Positions 1 to 9,061 are shown, counted from the stretch's first letter. The stretch: DNA of 64,000 nucleotides from Hyphomicrobiales bacterium (GCA_900472925.1 UCJU01000005.1:62001-126000); one strand, 5' to 3'. A program made the numbers and translations. Notes: generated by a model not told the origin, from the sequence alone.

Positions 1-24
1 TTCAAATAAAAAGGAAGTATCGTT

Positions 25-399
25 ATGCCTAGACTTATTGGCCCAGACTTCATCGGAATCCAGACGCGAGACCTTAACGCAGCACTCGCGTTTTATCGGG
101 ATGTCGTGGGGCTCACGCCATCCGCCAAAGCGCCTCCCGGCGCGGTTGTATTCGAAACACAGCCCATTCCATTTGCTGTTCGCACCCCAATCCAGGAGTT
201 TTCCGAGACAGACGAGCTCGGGATGGGTGTGGCTATTTGGTTTGGCTGCGATGACGCAGATGCGTTACACGCGCATCTTCTCGAACGCGACGTTACAATC
301 GCCCATCCACCCAAAGACGGTCCGTTTGGACGTTATTTTGCCTTCGTTGATCCATTTGGCTATACGATCACGGCCCATACCGTGACAGTCAGCGGATAA
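25..399 (+). CDS. VOC (glyoxalase/bleomycin-resistance/dioxygenase) family protein
   Basis: A 124-residue single-module VOC protein. It opens with the beta-strand typical of the fold (FIGIQTRDLNAALAFYRDVVGL, residues 9-30) and ends with the family's closing pattern FVDPFGYTIT near residue 113. Family members bind a divalent metal in a beta-alpha-beta-beta-beta fold and act as glyoxalases, dioxygenases or drug-binding proteins; the substrate here cannot be read from sequence. An AAGGAAG ribosome site lies about 8 bases before the ATG. It stands alone, followed by a strong hairpin. The family call is solid; the role is unknown. Confidence 0.85.
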   Translation: MPRLIGPDFIGIQTRDLNAALAFYRDVVGLTPSAKAPPGAVVFETQPIPFAVRTPIQEFSETDELGMGVAIWFGCDDADALHAHLLERDVTIAHPPKDGPFGRYFAFVDPFGYTITAHTVTVSG

Positions 400-427
400 T
401 CTCGGATCTTTTGATGTTTAAGTATAA

Positions 428-466
428 GAGCCCGCAGGCTAATTCGTTGAACTAGCCTGCGGGCTC
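428..466 (+). terminator. Strong hairpin, probable terminator after the VOC gene
   Basis: A perfect 14-bp inverted repeat (428-441 against 453-466) around an 11-base loop, 29 bases after the VOC stop codon. The stem is GC-rich (GCCCGCAGGC core). No clear T-run follows on the plus strand; on the minus strand it is followed by TTATACTT. It could therefore work in either direction. Confidence 0.6.
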
Positions 467-826
467 ATCAAGATATTGACCGTTGCTAAGAAAGCCGTTG
501 GGGCGCGAAGCGGAGGAATGCCAGCTAGCGCTCTGTCTCCGACTCGGCACCCTTGTGAAAGTGACAGTGCCGCTCTTAAAATATACGAGCCTTCAACATG
601 CGGACCGATCTGAAGCAACCACAGCGCACAATATTGGTACCGGTTTTGAGTTTCAAGACAGTGGAGATTCATCCTGTCTTTGCGGCCATGTCTTGGGTTT
701 CACTCCCGGGTAGGCTATGTTTGCTTCTATGGTACCAGCTACAGCGTTGGTCGAGCAGACTGACAAAAACGCTCCAAAACGACAGCATCTTGTAATAGCT
801 AAATCGCTCTCCAGAATTCTGCTCAT
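467..826. other. Intergenic stretch without a supported gene
   Basis: About 360 bases between the hairpin after the VOC gene and the end of the GNAT gene. The short open frames on both strands lack ribosome sites and recognisable motifs, and I do not call any of them a gene. Confidence 0.5.
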
Positions 827-1375
827 TTATGGATCAACATACCGCATTGTCTTTTCCCACTCCCATCGCAGGATCGCATATTGCATCGTGTTCTCGTAGA
901 TCGGAAATCCATCATCACTTTTTTTGAACGAGACGAATTCCTTGAATATTCCTTCCTGGCGCATTCCCATTCGTTCGCACAAGCGCTGTGACGAGATGTT
1001 ATAGTCCTCGACGTAAGCATACAGCCTGCGCGCATCCTTGACCGCGAAGAGAAATCTAAACAATGCACTCGCTGCCTCAGTCGCAAGACCCGCGCCACCG
1101 TATTGCGGATTGAAGTTCCACCCGACCGAATACGTATCGTCTTCAGACACGGCGAACAGATCGCCAATAAGCGCGTTAGTATTCTTCATGCAGACAGCAA
1201 TATATTCGTCGCTTCCACTCCGCTTCGATGCCTCGGCTCGGGCGTCGTCTACAGTGGCAAGTTTTAGGGACACAAAACAACTGGCAACCGGATTGTTCAG
1301 ATAAGCAAACAAATCGGCAGCATCTTCCTGTCGGAAATTCCTCAAGACAAGCCGAGGCGTTTCTATACTATCCAT
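827..1375 (-). CDS. GNAT family N-acetyltransferase (RimJ/RimL type)
   Basis: A 182-residue acetyltransferase of the RimJ/RimL branch (Acetyltransf_3). It starts with the typical ETPRLVLRNFRQEDAADLF. The acetyl-CoA loop is near residues 92-100 (YGGAGLATEAA, a variant of the Q/RxxGxG/A motif), and the C-terminal LCERMGMRQEGIFKE motif follows. It would transfer acetyl from acetyl-CoA to an amine; the RimJ/L branch includes ribosomal-protein and small-molecule acetylases. It is single and has no clear operon partner. About 210 bases separate it from the methyltransferase gene, also on the minus strand, upstream of it. Confidence 0.88.
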   Translation of the reverse strand: MDSIETPRLVLRNFRQEDAADLFAYLNNPVASCFVSLKLATVDDARAEASKRSGSDEYIAVCMKNTNALIGDLFAVSEDDTYSVGWNFNPQYGGAGLATEAASALFRFLFAVKDARRLYAYVEDYNISSQRLCERMGMRQEGIFKEFVSFKKSDDGFPIYENTMQYAILRWEWEKTMRYVDP

Positions 1376-1587
1376 CTGGACATCTTACCTTTGTTTCCGT
1401 TTCCACAAAATGGTTGGGGCCTGCGACGCAGAAGAGCCTGCGAAATGTGAGCACACAAAGGCACCTCGCCCGCGCGTTCAGCGACTGCGACACAATAACC
1501 ACTCCTTGCTGTTACTCCATCGATACGGAACCAATCGCAAAGTAGGCGTCGCTCGATAATGCTTGGTCCCGATTGCCGCTCTTGACA

Positions 1588-2265
1588 CTACGCTGTAGCA
1601 ACCCACCCCTTGAATGAAAATGCGGAATAGAAAAGCTCGACACTCCCAAACCCGGCCTCGCGCATCAATGCTTCTTCCTCGGACGCAGGAATGAGCGGCA
1701 AGGCTGCAGCCAAGGCGTCGCCGGTGGCCGAGGCCATTTCCCACGAAAGGGTTCCCCGGTCAGCAAACGCAGCCGAGCGCGCTAGCCAAAGTGCTGCATC
1801 TCCGGTTCCTGCGCTATGATGTGCCACAACCAGTCGTGCGCCCGGTTTCAGCCGCCGGTGTATTTGCATTAGCGTATTGAGCCGTTCGCTTTTGTCAAGA
1901 AAGTGTAGGACGAGCAGGCATGTTGCGCCATCGAACTGGTCTGCCGACACCACTTCGATAGTACCCTTGATAAGCTCAACTCTCTGAACGATGTATTGGA
2001 CGTTGCGGCGAGCCAGTTCCAGCATAGGGCCAGATGGATCAACGCCAACAAAGCTCCACTCAGGTTGAGCTTCGGCCAACGCGATCAGTTCCATTCCTCC
2101 ACCCGCACCAACCACGAGAATGTCAGCATCCTTTCTGGCGCACTCGCTGAGCAGGAGCATGGTCATCCGATGCACATCAGCCAGCCCCGGCACCTTTCGC
2201 GGTGTGTCCGCAATATAGGTATCGACCAACGCAGTGTTAGCAAACGGATCATGTCTGTGCGGCAT
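1588..2265 (-). CDS. Class I SAM-dependent methyltransferase
   Basis: A 225-residue Rossmann-fold methyltransferase. Motif I is ILVVGAGGGMELIALAEA (about residues 49-66), followed by the acidic strand end FVGVDPS; motif IV is ATCLLVLHFLD. An AAGGAGAGA ribosome site lies just before the ATG at 2265, which supports this start over a nearby ATG in another frame. It lies 57 bases downstream of the thioredoxin-reductase-like gene on the same strand, so the two may be co-transcribed under the Rrf2-linked promoter. The methyl acceptor is unknown. Confidence 0.88.
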   Translation of the reverse strand: MPHRHDPFANTALVDTYIADTPRKVPGLADVHRMTMLLLSECARKDADILVVGAGGGMELIALAEAQPEWSFVGVDPSGPMLELARRNVQYIVQRVELIKGTIEVVSADQFDGATCLLVLHFLDKSERLNTLMQIHRRLKPGARLVVAHHSAGTGDAALWLARSAAFADRGTLSWEMASATGDALAAALPLIPASEEEALMREAGFGSVELFYSAFSFKGWVATA

Positions 2266-2322
2266 TCATTCTCTCCTTGACGATATCCAGTGTTTGACAG
2301 CCGCTCCAAAAGAGGAGCAGGA

Positions 2323-3237
2323 TCAGATCAATCCGAACATCAACGATCTGTGCACCCCTGCCCCGGCAAGGTTTCCATCCCCTACAGCCAGGGCTATGGA
2401 AGCCATCATGCGTGCCGCATCCCCACAGGCAAATACGCCTTGCATGCTGGTTTCCTTCATTGGATCGGTTTTGATGACAGCTCCGAGCGGGCCTCGGTCC
2501 ATCTCCAATCCAAGCTGTTCTGCCATGGGGCTAGCCAGTTCAAGGGGCGCAAGGGCGAAGATGCCCGCAAAACTGAGCGTACGCCCATCATCAAGACGGA
2601 CGTCGGCATGGCCCGTGATCGCTGCTACCGCGGTGCGCTCCACAGTCACTCTGCGAGCCTCAAGGGCAGCGAGTTGCTCTGCATCCGGCTCAAAAGTCCC
2701 GTTGAGCAAGAGAGTTGTCGGCCCCCAGTCGGGTAGCATCAACGCATGATGCATGGAAAGCTCCGATCCGGCGATGACCCCGATCCGGCCTCGATCCAAC
2801 TCGTAGCCATGGCAGTATGGGCAATGGAAGACGCTTTTCCCCCAACGTTCCGCAAGCCCTATAACGTTTGGCAAGATGTCCTTGACGCCCGTGGCGAGCA
2901 GCAGTCGGAGAGAGAGGTAACGTGTGTCTCCAACCTCGACCTCGAAAGCTGCATGCGTCGAACCGGTACCGCTTATTCTTCGAGCTAAATCGGCCCTGGC
3001 GGAAACCCATTGGACTGTCGGATACTTCATGACTTGCGCCCGAGCATTCGCCGCGATGATTGCCGGATCGACGCCGTCTTGGGTTATGAACCCATGCGAA
3101 TGGCTCGCGAACCGATTACGCCTCAGTCCTTCATCGATGATCAGGACCTTGCGTCGGGCACGACCAAGCTGCATTGCGGCAGAAAGACCAGCGTAGCTTC
3201 CCCCGATGATGATGACCTCATGAATCCTATTGTCCAT
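2323..3237 (-). CDS. Thioredoxin-reductase-like NAD(P)/FAD-dependent oxidoreductase
   Basis: A 304-residue two-domain flavoprotein. FAD-binding GGSYAGLSAAMQ is at residues 12-23, the redox pair CPYC at 139-142, and the late FAD motif GVFACGDAA near the C-terminus. This matches the low-molecular-weight thioredoxin reductase fold, though many relatives lack a thioredoxin partner and act on other disulfides. The ribosome site AGGAGA precedes the ATG. It is divergent from an Rrf2 regulator, with a perfect palindrome between the two starts. That suggests redox-responsive control of this gene and the downstream methyltransferase, an inference from layout only. Confidence 0.88.
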   Translation of the reverse strand: MDNRIHEVIIIGGSYAGLSAAMQLGRARRKVLIIDEGLRRNRFASHSHGFITQDGVDPAIIAANARAQVMKYPTVQWVSARADLARRISGTGSTHAAFEVEVGDTRYLSLRLLLATGVKDILPNVIGLAERWGKSVFHCPYCHGYELDRGRIGVIAGSELSMHHALMLPDWGPTTLLLNGTFEPDAEQLAALEARRVTVERTAVAAITGHADVRLDDGRTLSFAGIFALAPLELASPMAEQLGLEMDRGPLGAVIKTDPMKETSMQGVFACGDAARMMASIALAVGDGNLAGAGVHRSLMFGLI

Positions 3238-3261
3238 ATATAGTCTCTCCTATTCTCGCCA

Positions 3262-3277
3262 CATGATAAGTATCATG
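3262..3277. promoter_or_regulatory. Palindrome in the flavoprotein/Rrf2 divergent promoter, candidate operator
   Basis: CATGATA-AG-TATCATG is a perfect 7-bp inverted repeat with a 2-base centre, 25 bases before the flavoprotein start and about 90 bases before the Rrf2 start. Rrf2 proteins bind such dyads as dimers. That this one is its site is inferred from position. Confidence 0.55.
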
Positions 3278-3367
3278 AGATCGCAATGTCAACTCTCACG
3301 ATACATTTGATGTGACAAGATCGCTGCGATGTGATAGATTTGGCTCTTTGCAAGAAGGATTTGCTGC

Positions 3368-3817
3368 ATGAGGCAGGACAGCCGCTTGTCTCGTATGTTG
3401 CATGTGCTGATCCACATGGGTCGTCACGACGGCCCGATGACGTCAGACATGATCGCGTCCATGCTGGGTGCCAACCCGGTTGTCATCCGCCGGACGATGG
3501 CGGGCTTGCGAGATCAGGGCTACGTTTATTCTGTAAAGGGACATGGTGGCGGGTGGACGCTAGCCCGACCCCTTGGCGATCTCACACTCCTCGACATCTA
3601 CCGTGCGGTCGGTGAGCCATCTCTCTTCGCTGTTGGACCAGCCTACGATATGCCGGGGTGCGTTATCGAAAAAGCAGTGAACGCGACGCTCAAAGATGTC
3701 TTCGCGGAAGCAGAGCGTCGCCTGATGGAAAGGTTTGCTGAAGTGACGCTCGCCGACATCGCAGAGGATTTCCCAAGTGCTGAAACCGAGGCAGCGAGCA
3801 CATCATGTAAGGCTTGA
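3368..3817 (+). CDS. Rrf2 family transcriptional regulator
   Basis: A 149-residue Rrf2 protein. The winged helix covers residues 1-65 (DMIASMLGANPVVIRRTMAGL recognition region, then KGHGGGWTLARPLGDLTLLDIY, the family hallmark wing). There is one cysteine in the usual sensor region (PGCVIEKAVN, about residue 98) instead of the three that hold an Fe-S cluster in IscR or NsrR. That suggests thiol-based rather than cluster-based sensing, as in single-cysteine relatives. An AAGAAGGA ribosome site precedes the ATG. It is divergent from the CPYC flavoprotein, its likely target. Confidence 0.9.
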   Translation: MRQDSRLSRMLHVLIHMGRHDGPMTSDMIASMLGANPVVIRRTMAGLRDQGYVYSVKGHGGGWTLARPLGDLTLLDIYRAVGEPSLFAVGPAYDMPGCVIEKAVNATLKDVFAEAERRLMERFAEVTLADIAEDFPSAETEAASTSCKA

Positions 3818-4020
3818 CCAAGCCGAGCACGGCGACAGCGCAGCTTTGATGCAGACGTGACGTGCACCATCCTCGCAACGCCATCTATTCGCAATTCAGC
3901 GGGTTGGAGGCACCTACCTGACCCGCAAGTGCGTGTCGGCGCCTACGCTGTTGGCACCGTCCTTCCGTTGATCGAGTATCGGTCTCAGTGATTGAGTTTC
4001 GGTGCGGTGCTCAACCCGAC

Positions 4021-4041
4021 CGCCTTGATGGGAATCGAACC
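4021..4041 (-). repeat. tRNA-like 3' fragment, copy 1
   Basis: On the minus strand this reads GGTTCGATTCCCATCAAGGCG, which looks like a T-arm loop followed by an acceptor strand. Further tRNA-like sequence (GCTCAGGTGGCTGAACAGG) lies upstream on the minus strand around 4060-4090, but the stems do not pair properly and no CCA follows. It is therefore a degenerate remnant, not a working tRNA. Near-identical 20-21-base copies occur at 16142-16161 and 53866-53886. Confidence 0.45.
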
Positions 4042-4092
4042 AGCATCCGCTCATCCTGAATAACCACCTGTTCAGCCACCTGAGCACTTCAC

Positions 4093-4854
4093 TTACGGGC
4101 ATCGACGATATTCGTCTGAAAGCTTGTGGGCACCAGCGATCGTACCATTGAGAATTGCCGCCCTCTCCTGTTCGCTTGTCCCTGACATGAATGGAATACT
4201 CAGGGCAGCGATCACTTCGGCATCTTTGCCACGGATCGGCGCTGCGTAGGAGCAGACGCTTAGGCTGTATTCACCCGGATCTTCAGCCCAATCTCGTTCC
4301 CGAACAAGACGCATCTCACGTTCGAACTCATCCCTGTCGACAATTGTCCGCTCGGTGAGCGAAGGCCTGTTGCTACCCAAAAAGCGTTGGCGTAGCTCAG
4401 TTTCGAGGTAAGCCATCAGCACTTTACTGGCTCCACCCGCATGAAGAGGCAAATATTCGCCAATCGTGTAACTCATTGCATGTGGCATGCGTGCGCTGGC
4501 ACCAGCGACCACCATGATTGCGCCTCTCTCTAACACGGAAATCTTGCATGTCTGGCCGATGTCGAGCGCAAGTTTGTCGAGCGTGGGTTGCAGGAACCGC
4601 AACCGCGAAATGAAGTCGGAGCCCGGCGTCACTTTTTCAGCAAGCTGCAGAAGTCTGCCACCTAATGCAAAGCGGCCAGCCGAAACCTCGCGCAACATAC
4701 CGCACTCGATCAATGAGTTGAGCAACCGATAAACCGTGGAACGCGCGAGCCCTGTCCTTTCCACAAGTGCTGCCTGTGAAACGGCATCGCCGGTGCTCTC
4801 GATGACCTCAAAAATCTGCATCATTCGTTCAATCGTTGGATTGCTGTTTGGCAT
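4093..4854 (-). CDS. IclR family transcriptional regulator
   Basis: A 253-residue IclR protein. The N-terminal winged helix spans roughly residues 5-70 (SQAALVERTGLARSTVYRLL), followed by the IclR effector-binding domain (YLPLHAGGASKVLMAYL about residue 135, then SLSVCSYAAPIRG). Family members bind small organic acids or sugars and usually control the neighbouring catabolic operon. This gene is divergent from the mannonate-dehydratase/ABC operon, with two dyads in the shared promoter, so it probably regulates that operon and itself. Whether it activates or represses cannot be told. Confidence 0.93.
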   Translation of the reverse strand: MPNSNPTIERMMQIFEVIESTGDAVSQAALVERTGLARSTVYRLLNSLIECGMLREVSAGRFALGGRLLQLAEKVTPGSDFISRLRFLQPTLDKLALDIGQTCKISVLERGAIMVVAGASARMPHAMSYTIGEYLPLHAGGASKVLMAYLETELRQRFLGSNRPSLTERTIVDRDEFEREMRLVRERDWAEDPGEYSLSVCSYAAPIRGKDAEVIAALSIPFMSGTSEQERAAILNGTIAGAHKLSDEYRRCP

Positions 4855-4895
4855 GCGACCACCTGCGTCTTGACGGATGAATAAATTTAAGGCTA

Positions 4896-4932
4896 ATGTT
4901 CAAATACGAAACATATTAGTTCATATATGAAC
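4896..4932. promoter_or_regulatory. Two adjacent dyads, candidate IclR operators
   Basis: GTTCATATATGAAC (4919-4932) is a perfect 14-bp palindrome. Just upstream, ATGTT and AACAT form an inverted pair (4896-4914). Both lie between the IclR gene and the first enzyme gene of the operon, 45-80 bases before its ATG, where a repressor or activator site would be expected. Confidence 0.55.
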
Positions 4933-4976
4933 CTATATGATATGTCCAGCAAAAAAGCTGGTTGGGAGGAAAAGTT

Positions 4977-5954
4977 ATGAGAATCGCGATGTGCCTCGAG
5001 CCCGAGGTCAACTCCAAATGGCATTACGGTCGTGAAATGGGGGTTCTTGACGGCGTTACCATTCGTGATGTGACGACGGAGGTTCCGATCTGGGAGCTTC
5101 CCACTCTGGCGCGTGTTCAGCAGTCGTATCAGGATTTCGGCTTCAAGATCGGCGTTGTTGAAGGCTGGGTTCCAATGAATAGCATCAAGCTGGGCCTTCC
5201 TGAGGGTGAGTTGGAGTTGGAGCGCGTCATCCGCGTCATCGAAAACATGGGCGCGTTGGGCATCGAAGTCTTTTGCTACAGCTGGATGGCAAACTACGGT
5301 TGGATGCGTACCTCATCCACGACGCGCCTGCCTGGCGGAGCGCTGACAACGAGCTACGACCACTCCATCCTCCAGAAGGATCAGCGTGCGCAAGGCGAAG
5401 TCAGCGTTACCGAAGACCATCTATGGGGTACGCTCGAAAACTTCATAAAAATTGTCACACCGATTGCCGAAAAGGCGGGCGTAAAACTTGCGATGCATCC
5501 CGACGACCCGCCACTGTCGCCTCTCCTCGGCGTTGGCCGCATCATGCGCAGCGTCGATGCTTTCGAGCGTTTGCTTTCGCTATCCGACAGTCCCGCCAAC
5601 GGCATCACGTTCTGCCAGGCGAATTTTGCAGCCATGAACGCTGATGTCCCAGCCACGATCCGCCAACTCGGGCGTGATGGCCGCATTCACTTCGTGCATT
5701 TCCGTGACATTGAAGGCGATGCCGAGCACATGACCGAGACTTTCCACGGTCAGGGCAAGACAGACATGTACGCCACTATCAAAGCCTATCGCGACATTGG
5801 CTTTAAGGGCGTCATGCGGCCAGACCACGCTCCTGTCATGTGGGGAGAGCCGAACGCCAACCCCGGTTATGAAGGTCTGGGGCGCATTTACGCGGTTGGC
5901 TACATGCGCGGACTGATGCAGGCGGCGGAAGCCGAAGCAGCAAACGCGAGGTAA
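4977..5954 (+). CDS. uxuA: Mannonate dehydratase family protein (UxuA-like)
   Basis: A 325-residue TIM-barrel enzyme of the mannonate dehydratase family, which removes water from D-mannonate to give 2-keto-3-deoxygluconate in uronate breakdown. Family-specific stretches are visible: LAMHPDDPPLSPLLGVGRIM (about residues 171-190), IHFVHFRDIEG (about 240-250) and TFHGQGKTDMYAT. The His, Asp and Arg in these probably bind the metal and substrate. It is shorter than E. coli UxuA (394 residues), as are many homologues from this group. The ATG at 4977 follows a GGAGGA ribosome site. First gene of the IclR-linked transport operon; the true substrate may be a related sugar acid. Confidence 0.85.
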   Translation: MRIAMCLEPEVNSKWHYGREMGVLDGVTIRDVTTEVPIWELPTLARVQQSYQDFGFKIGVVEGWVPMNSIKLGLPEGELELERVIRVIENMGALGIEVFCYSWMANYGWMRTSSTTRLPGGALTTSYDHSILQKDQRAQGEVSVTEDHLWGTLENFIKIVTPIAEKAGVKLAMHPDDPPLSPLLGVGRIMRSVDAFERLLSLSDSPANGITFCQANFAAMNADVPATIRQLGRDGRIHFVHFRDIEGDAEHMTETFHGQGKTDMYATIKAYRDIGFKGVMRPDHAPVMWGEPNANPGYEGLGRIYAVGYMRGLMQAAEAEAANAR

Positions 5955-5959
5955 TCACC

Positions 5960-6892
5960 ATGGCTACGTCATCGGTTCCAGCGGGCTTTTCCAGCCCGCC
6001 ACTGCCTTCGCGCAAACGTCGCCACAAACCGGATTGGCTGGTGGCGTATCTCTTCCTTGCGCCTGCCGCTGCAATTTTCGCAGCTTTCGTCGCCTATCCG
6101 CTGATTGACGGCATCTCCACGGCATTCACCAGCCGTGCCGTTGCACAGCCAGGTGTTTTTGTCGGCCTGCAGAATTTCGCAAAACTGTTCGCCGACCCAC
6201 AGTTCAGGCTCGCAGCCTGGAATTCTCTGGTGCTCACCATCGGAACGGTCGCCGTTAAGCTCGTTCTCGGTCTGACATTTGCGGTGCTGTTGTCCCAGCC
6301 TATGCCCATGCGCGGCGTGATCCGGGCGCTCGCATTTCTACCGTGGGCCGTGCCCGGCATGATCGCCAGTCTCTCCTGGAAATGGATTTTTGACGAACAG
6401 AGCGGTGTCCTTCAATATCTCGTCTTTCTGCTGGGCCTGTCCGACAAGCCGGTTTACTGGCTGTCCGACCCCTCGGTCGCTCTCTTTGCTGTTGCCATCG
6501 CCATGGTTTGGCAGGGTCTGCCGTTCTTTACCATGATGTTCGTGGCTGCACTCGCCTCCATTCCGTCCGATCTCAACGAGGCCGCCGCAATCGATGGCGC
6601 GGGCATCGTTCGTCGCTTCTTCTCTGTCACGCTACCTCAGATGCGCGGTGTCATGGCCGTCACCGTTATGCTGTCCACGATCTGGACATTCAATTCCTTC
6701 GAAATGGTCTTCGTGCTGACGGGTGGCGGTCCGGCGGGGCGCACGCACATCATGCCGACACTGGCCTACGACTTCGCCATAGCCCAGAGCCAGCTCGGCC
6801 TCGGCTCGGCAGTCATCGTGTCGGTCGTGCCGGTGTTTGTCATCCTGATCTTCCTGCTGACCAAACGCATGCTCAACCGGGACGGAGAATGA
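5960..6892 (+). CDS. Sugar ABC transporter permease (MalF/UgpA type)
   Basis: A 310-residue inner-membrane permease with about six membrane helices (first at roughly residues 28-50). The cytoplasmic EAA loop is seen as LNEAAAIDGAGIVRRFFSVTLP, which docks on the ATPase. It starts 5 bases after the dehydratase stop and is followed 4 bases later by a second permease, so translation is probably coupled. It is half of the membrane channel for the substrate delivered by the binding protein at 7769-9052. Confidence 0.93.
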   Translation: MATSSVPAGFSSPPLPSRKRRHKPDWLVAYLFLAPAAAIFAAFVAYPLIDGISTAFTSRAVAQPGVFVGLQNFAKLFADPQFRLAAWNSLVLTIGTVAVKLVLGLTFAVLLSQPMPMRGVIRALAFLPWAVPGMIASLSWKWIFDEQSGVLQYLVFLLGLSDKPVYWLSDPSVALFAVAIAMVWQGLPFFTMMFVAALASIPSDLNEAAAIDGAGIVRRFFSVTLPQMRGVMAVTVMLSTIWTFNSFEMVFVLTGGGPAGRTHIMPTLAYDFAIAQSQLGLGSAVIVSVVPVFVILIFLLTKRMLNRDGE

Positions 6893-6896
6893 GGCC

Positions 6897-7739
6897 ATGG
6901 TGGAGAGAAAAAGATCCAAGCTCATCCGCAATATCGTGACCGCAATCGGCATTATGATCGCCCTGTTCTGGTCGCTCGCTCCAGTCTACTGGGTCGTCGT
7001 TACTTCGTTCAAAATCCCGCGAGAAATCTACGCGCTGCCACCAACGCTTTTTCCACATGAGCCGACGCTCGAGAACTACCGCGAAGCCTTGTTCGGCTCA
7101 CCGTTTCTTCGCTATCTCTTCAATAGTTTTGTGGTTGCCGTTGGGGTGACCATGATTTCGGTATGCCTTGGCGCTTTGACCGCCTATCCGATTGCGCGCA
7201 TGAAGTTCAAGGGTCGCGTCAACGCCGCTCGCCTCATCGTCGCTGCCTATCTGTTGCCACCATCGCTTCTGTTCATTCCGCTGTTCCTGGTCTTGCAGAA
7301 CCTCGGCCTCATCGATACGCGCCTCGGCCTGATCGTCGCCTATCTAACATTCACCGTGCCGTTCTGCACGTGGATGATGATCGGCTACTTCCACACGATA
7401 CCGATGGAGTTGGACGAGGCTGCGCAGATGGATGGCGCAACTCGTCTTCAGACGCTGATCCGTGTGGTGTTGCCAATCGCCACACCGGGCCTCGCCGTGG
7501 TTGCGCTCTTTGCCTTCACGCATGCCTGGAACGAGTTCCTGTTCGCGCTGGTCTACGTTTACTCGGATCAAGCCAAAACCTTTACGGCCGGCCTTTCCGG
7601 GCTGGTCATGGGCGACACTTTCATTTGGGGCCAGCTCATGGCGAGCTCAGTTCTGGCGATCATCCCCATACTCATCATCTACCTTGGTGCCCAACGCTAC
7701 ATCGTCGAAGGACTGGCAGCGGGAAGCGTCAAAGGCTGA
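6897..7739 (+). CDS. Sugar ABC transporter permease (MalG/UgpE type)
   Basis: A 280-residue permease of the carbohydrate ABC family with six predicted membrane helices. The EAA loop ELDEAAQMDGATRLQTLIRVVLP (about residues 165-187) is intact. A short gap of four bases follows the first permease, and the ribosome site (GAGAATGAGG) lies across the previous stop. It forms the second half of the heterodimeric channel. Confidence 0.93.
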   Translation: MVERKRSKLIRNIVTAIGIMIALFWSLAPVYWVVVTSFKIPREIYALPPTLFPHEPTLENYREALFGSPFLRYLFNSFVVAVGVTMISVCLGALTAYPIARMKFKGRVNAARLIVAAYLLPPSLLFIPLFLVLQNLGLIDTRLGLIVAYLTFTVPFCTWMMIGYFHTIPMELDEAAQMDGATRLQTLIRVVLPIATPGLAVVALFAFTHAWNEFLFALVYVYSDQAKTFTAGLSGLVMGDTFIWGQLMASSVLAIIPILIIYLGAQRYIVEGLAAGSVKG

Positions 7740-7768
7740 GACTTTTATCAACCTGAGGAGGACATGAC

Positions 7769-9052
7769 ATGATAAAATTCAAGACGACATTGATGGCGTC
7801 CGTGCTGGCATTATGCGCCGCCACGGCGGCAAACGCAGCAGATCTCACGGTCTGGGGACTGCAGGCGTTCAACAAGGACGCCGACGCGCTGATCGGCCAG
7901 ATGGCGAAAGACTTCGGTAAGGCAAAAGGCATCGACGTCCAATATGTCGTCGTTCCCGCAAACGTGCTCACCGAACGTTTGGCCTCTGCCTTCGAAGGCA
8001 AAGCTGCACCAGACGCCTTTATGCAACTGGGCCAAAATTCGCAATATTATGCGCAAAGCGGTTTGACCAAGCCTGTCGATGATATTCTTGCATCCATGCG
8101 CGCCCGTGACGGCGGGGTTTATGAAAGCATGATTCCGCAGGCCATCTATGAGGGTCACGCGCACTCCGTTCCGATCGAAATCGACCTTGTGCCGATGTTT
8201 GCCCGCAAGGATCTGATCGCGGAAACTGGTTTGCCGGTTCCCGAAACCTGGGAAGACCTGCGCAAGGTCAGCCAGGCTATCATCAAGAAGAACCCGCAAT
8301 ATGTCGGCCTGGGTATTCCTCTTTCCAACGCTAATGACGCCGAGTCCCAGCTTCGCATGCTGTTCTGGTCGTTTGGCGGCACCATGTTCTCCGAAGACAG
8401 CAAAAGCGTAACGTGGAATTCGCCTGAAACAGTGGCCGCATACCAGTTCATCAAGGACATGTATGAGGAAGGTACTATTCCCCGTAACGTCGTGACATGG
8501 GACGACGGCGGCAACAACACGGCCTACCAGACAGGCCGCGCCGCTTTCATCATGAACCCACCAAGCGTCTATTCCTGGATGGTCGAGAATGACAAGAAGC
8601 TGCTCGAGAACTCGGTTCTGATCAACATTCCGAAAGGTCCAGGCGAAAAGGGACGGTCCGCAACGCTTCTCGGCTCCTTCTCCTGGCTGGTCAGCAGCCA
8701 GACGAAGCAGGAAGCGCTCGCCAAGGAATGGATCCAGTATTTCTTCCAGCCTGAGAACTACGAGAAGCTGATCCAGACCACCGGTGGCCGCTGGTATCCG
8801 ATCTTCCCGGCGCTGGCAAAGTCCATGCCGCTCTTCAAGGACAATCCATCCTTCGCAAACTTCGACAAGCTTGCAACAGATGGACTGACAATCGGCTTCA
8901 AGGGTGCCCCGACCCCGCTCGCATCGCAGGTTTACACTGCAAAGATCCTCTCCACCTCCGTGCAGCAGATGATCGTTGACGGCAAGTCACCGCAGGATGC
9001 CGCAGCCTGGGCGCAGGCCGAAGTCGAAAAGCTGGCTTCTGCAAAGAAGTAG
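7769..9052 (+). CDS. Extracellular solute-binding protein of the sugar ABC transporter (family 1)
   Basis: A 427-residue periplasmic binding protein. The Sec signal peptide covers about residues 1-23 (LMASVLALCAATAANA, cleavage before ADLTVWG). The mature part has the family 1 pattern, with FEGKAAPDAFMQLGQNSQYYA and ETGLPVPETWEDLRKVSQAI. A GAGGAGG ribosome site precedes the ATG. A 9-bp hairpin follows the gene, which could favour high expression of this subunit relative to the genes downstream. Its ligand probably is the sugar acid or glycoside that feeds the dehydratase; this is inference. Confidence 0.92.
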   Translation: MIKFKTTLMASVLALCAATAANAADLTVWGLQAFNKDADALIGQMAKDFGKAKGIDVQYVVVPANVLTERLASAFEGKAAPDAFMQLGQNSQYYAQSGLTKPVDDILASMRARDGGVYESMIPQAIYEGHAHSVPIEIDLVPMFARKDLIAETGLPVPETWEDLRKVSQAIIKKNPQYVGLGIPLSNANDAESQLRMLFWSFGGTMFSEDSKSVTWNSPETVAAYQFIKDMYEEGTIPRNVVTWDDGGNNTAYQTGRAAFIMNPPSVYSWMVENDKKLLENSVLINIPKGPGEKGRSATLLGSFSWLVSSQTKQEALAKEWIQYFFQPENYEKLIQTTGGRWYPIFPALAKSMPLFKDNPSFANFDKLATDGLTIGFKGAPTPLASQVYTAKILSTSVQQMIVDGKSPQDAAAWAQAEVEKLASAKK

Positions 9053-9061
9053 TCACTGATC

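Noticed and set aside
4021..4090. A functional tRNA on the minus strand
   Set aside because: The T-arm and acceptor strands do not pair correctly, no intact anticodon arm can be drawn, and no CCA follows.
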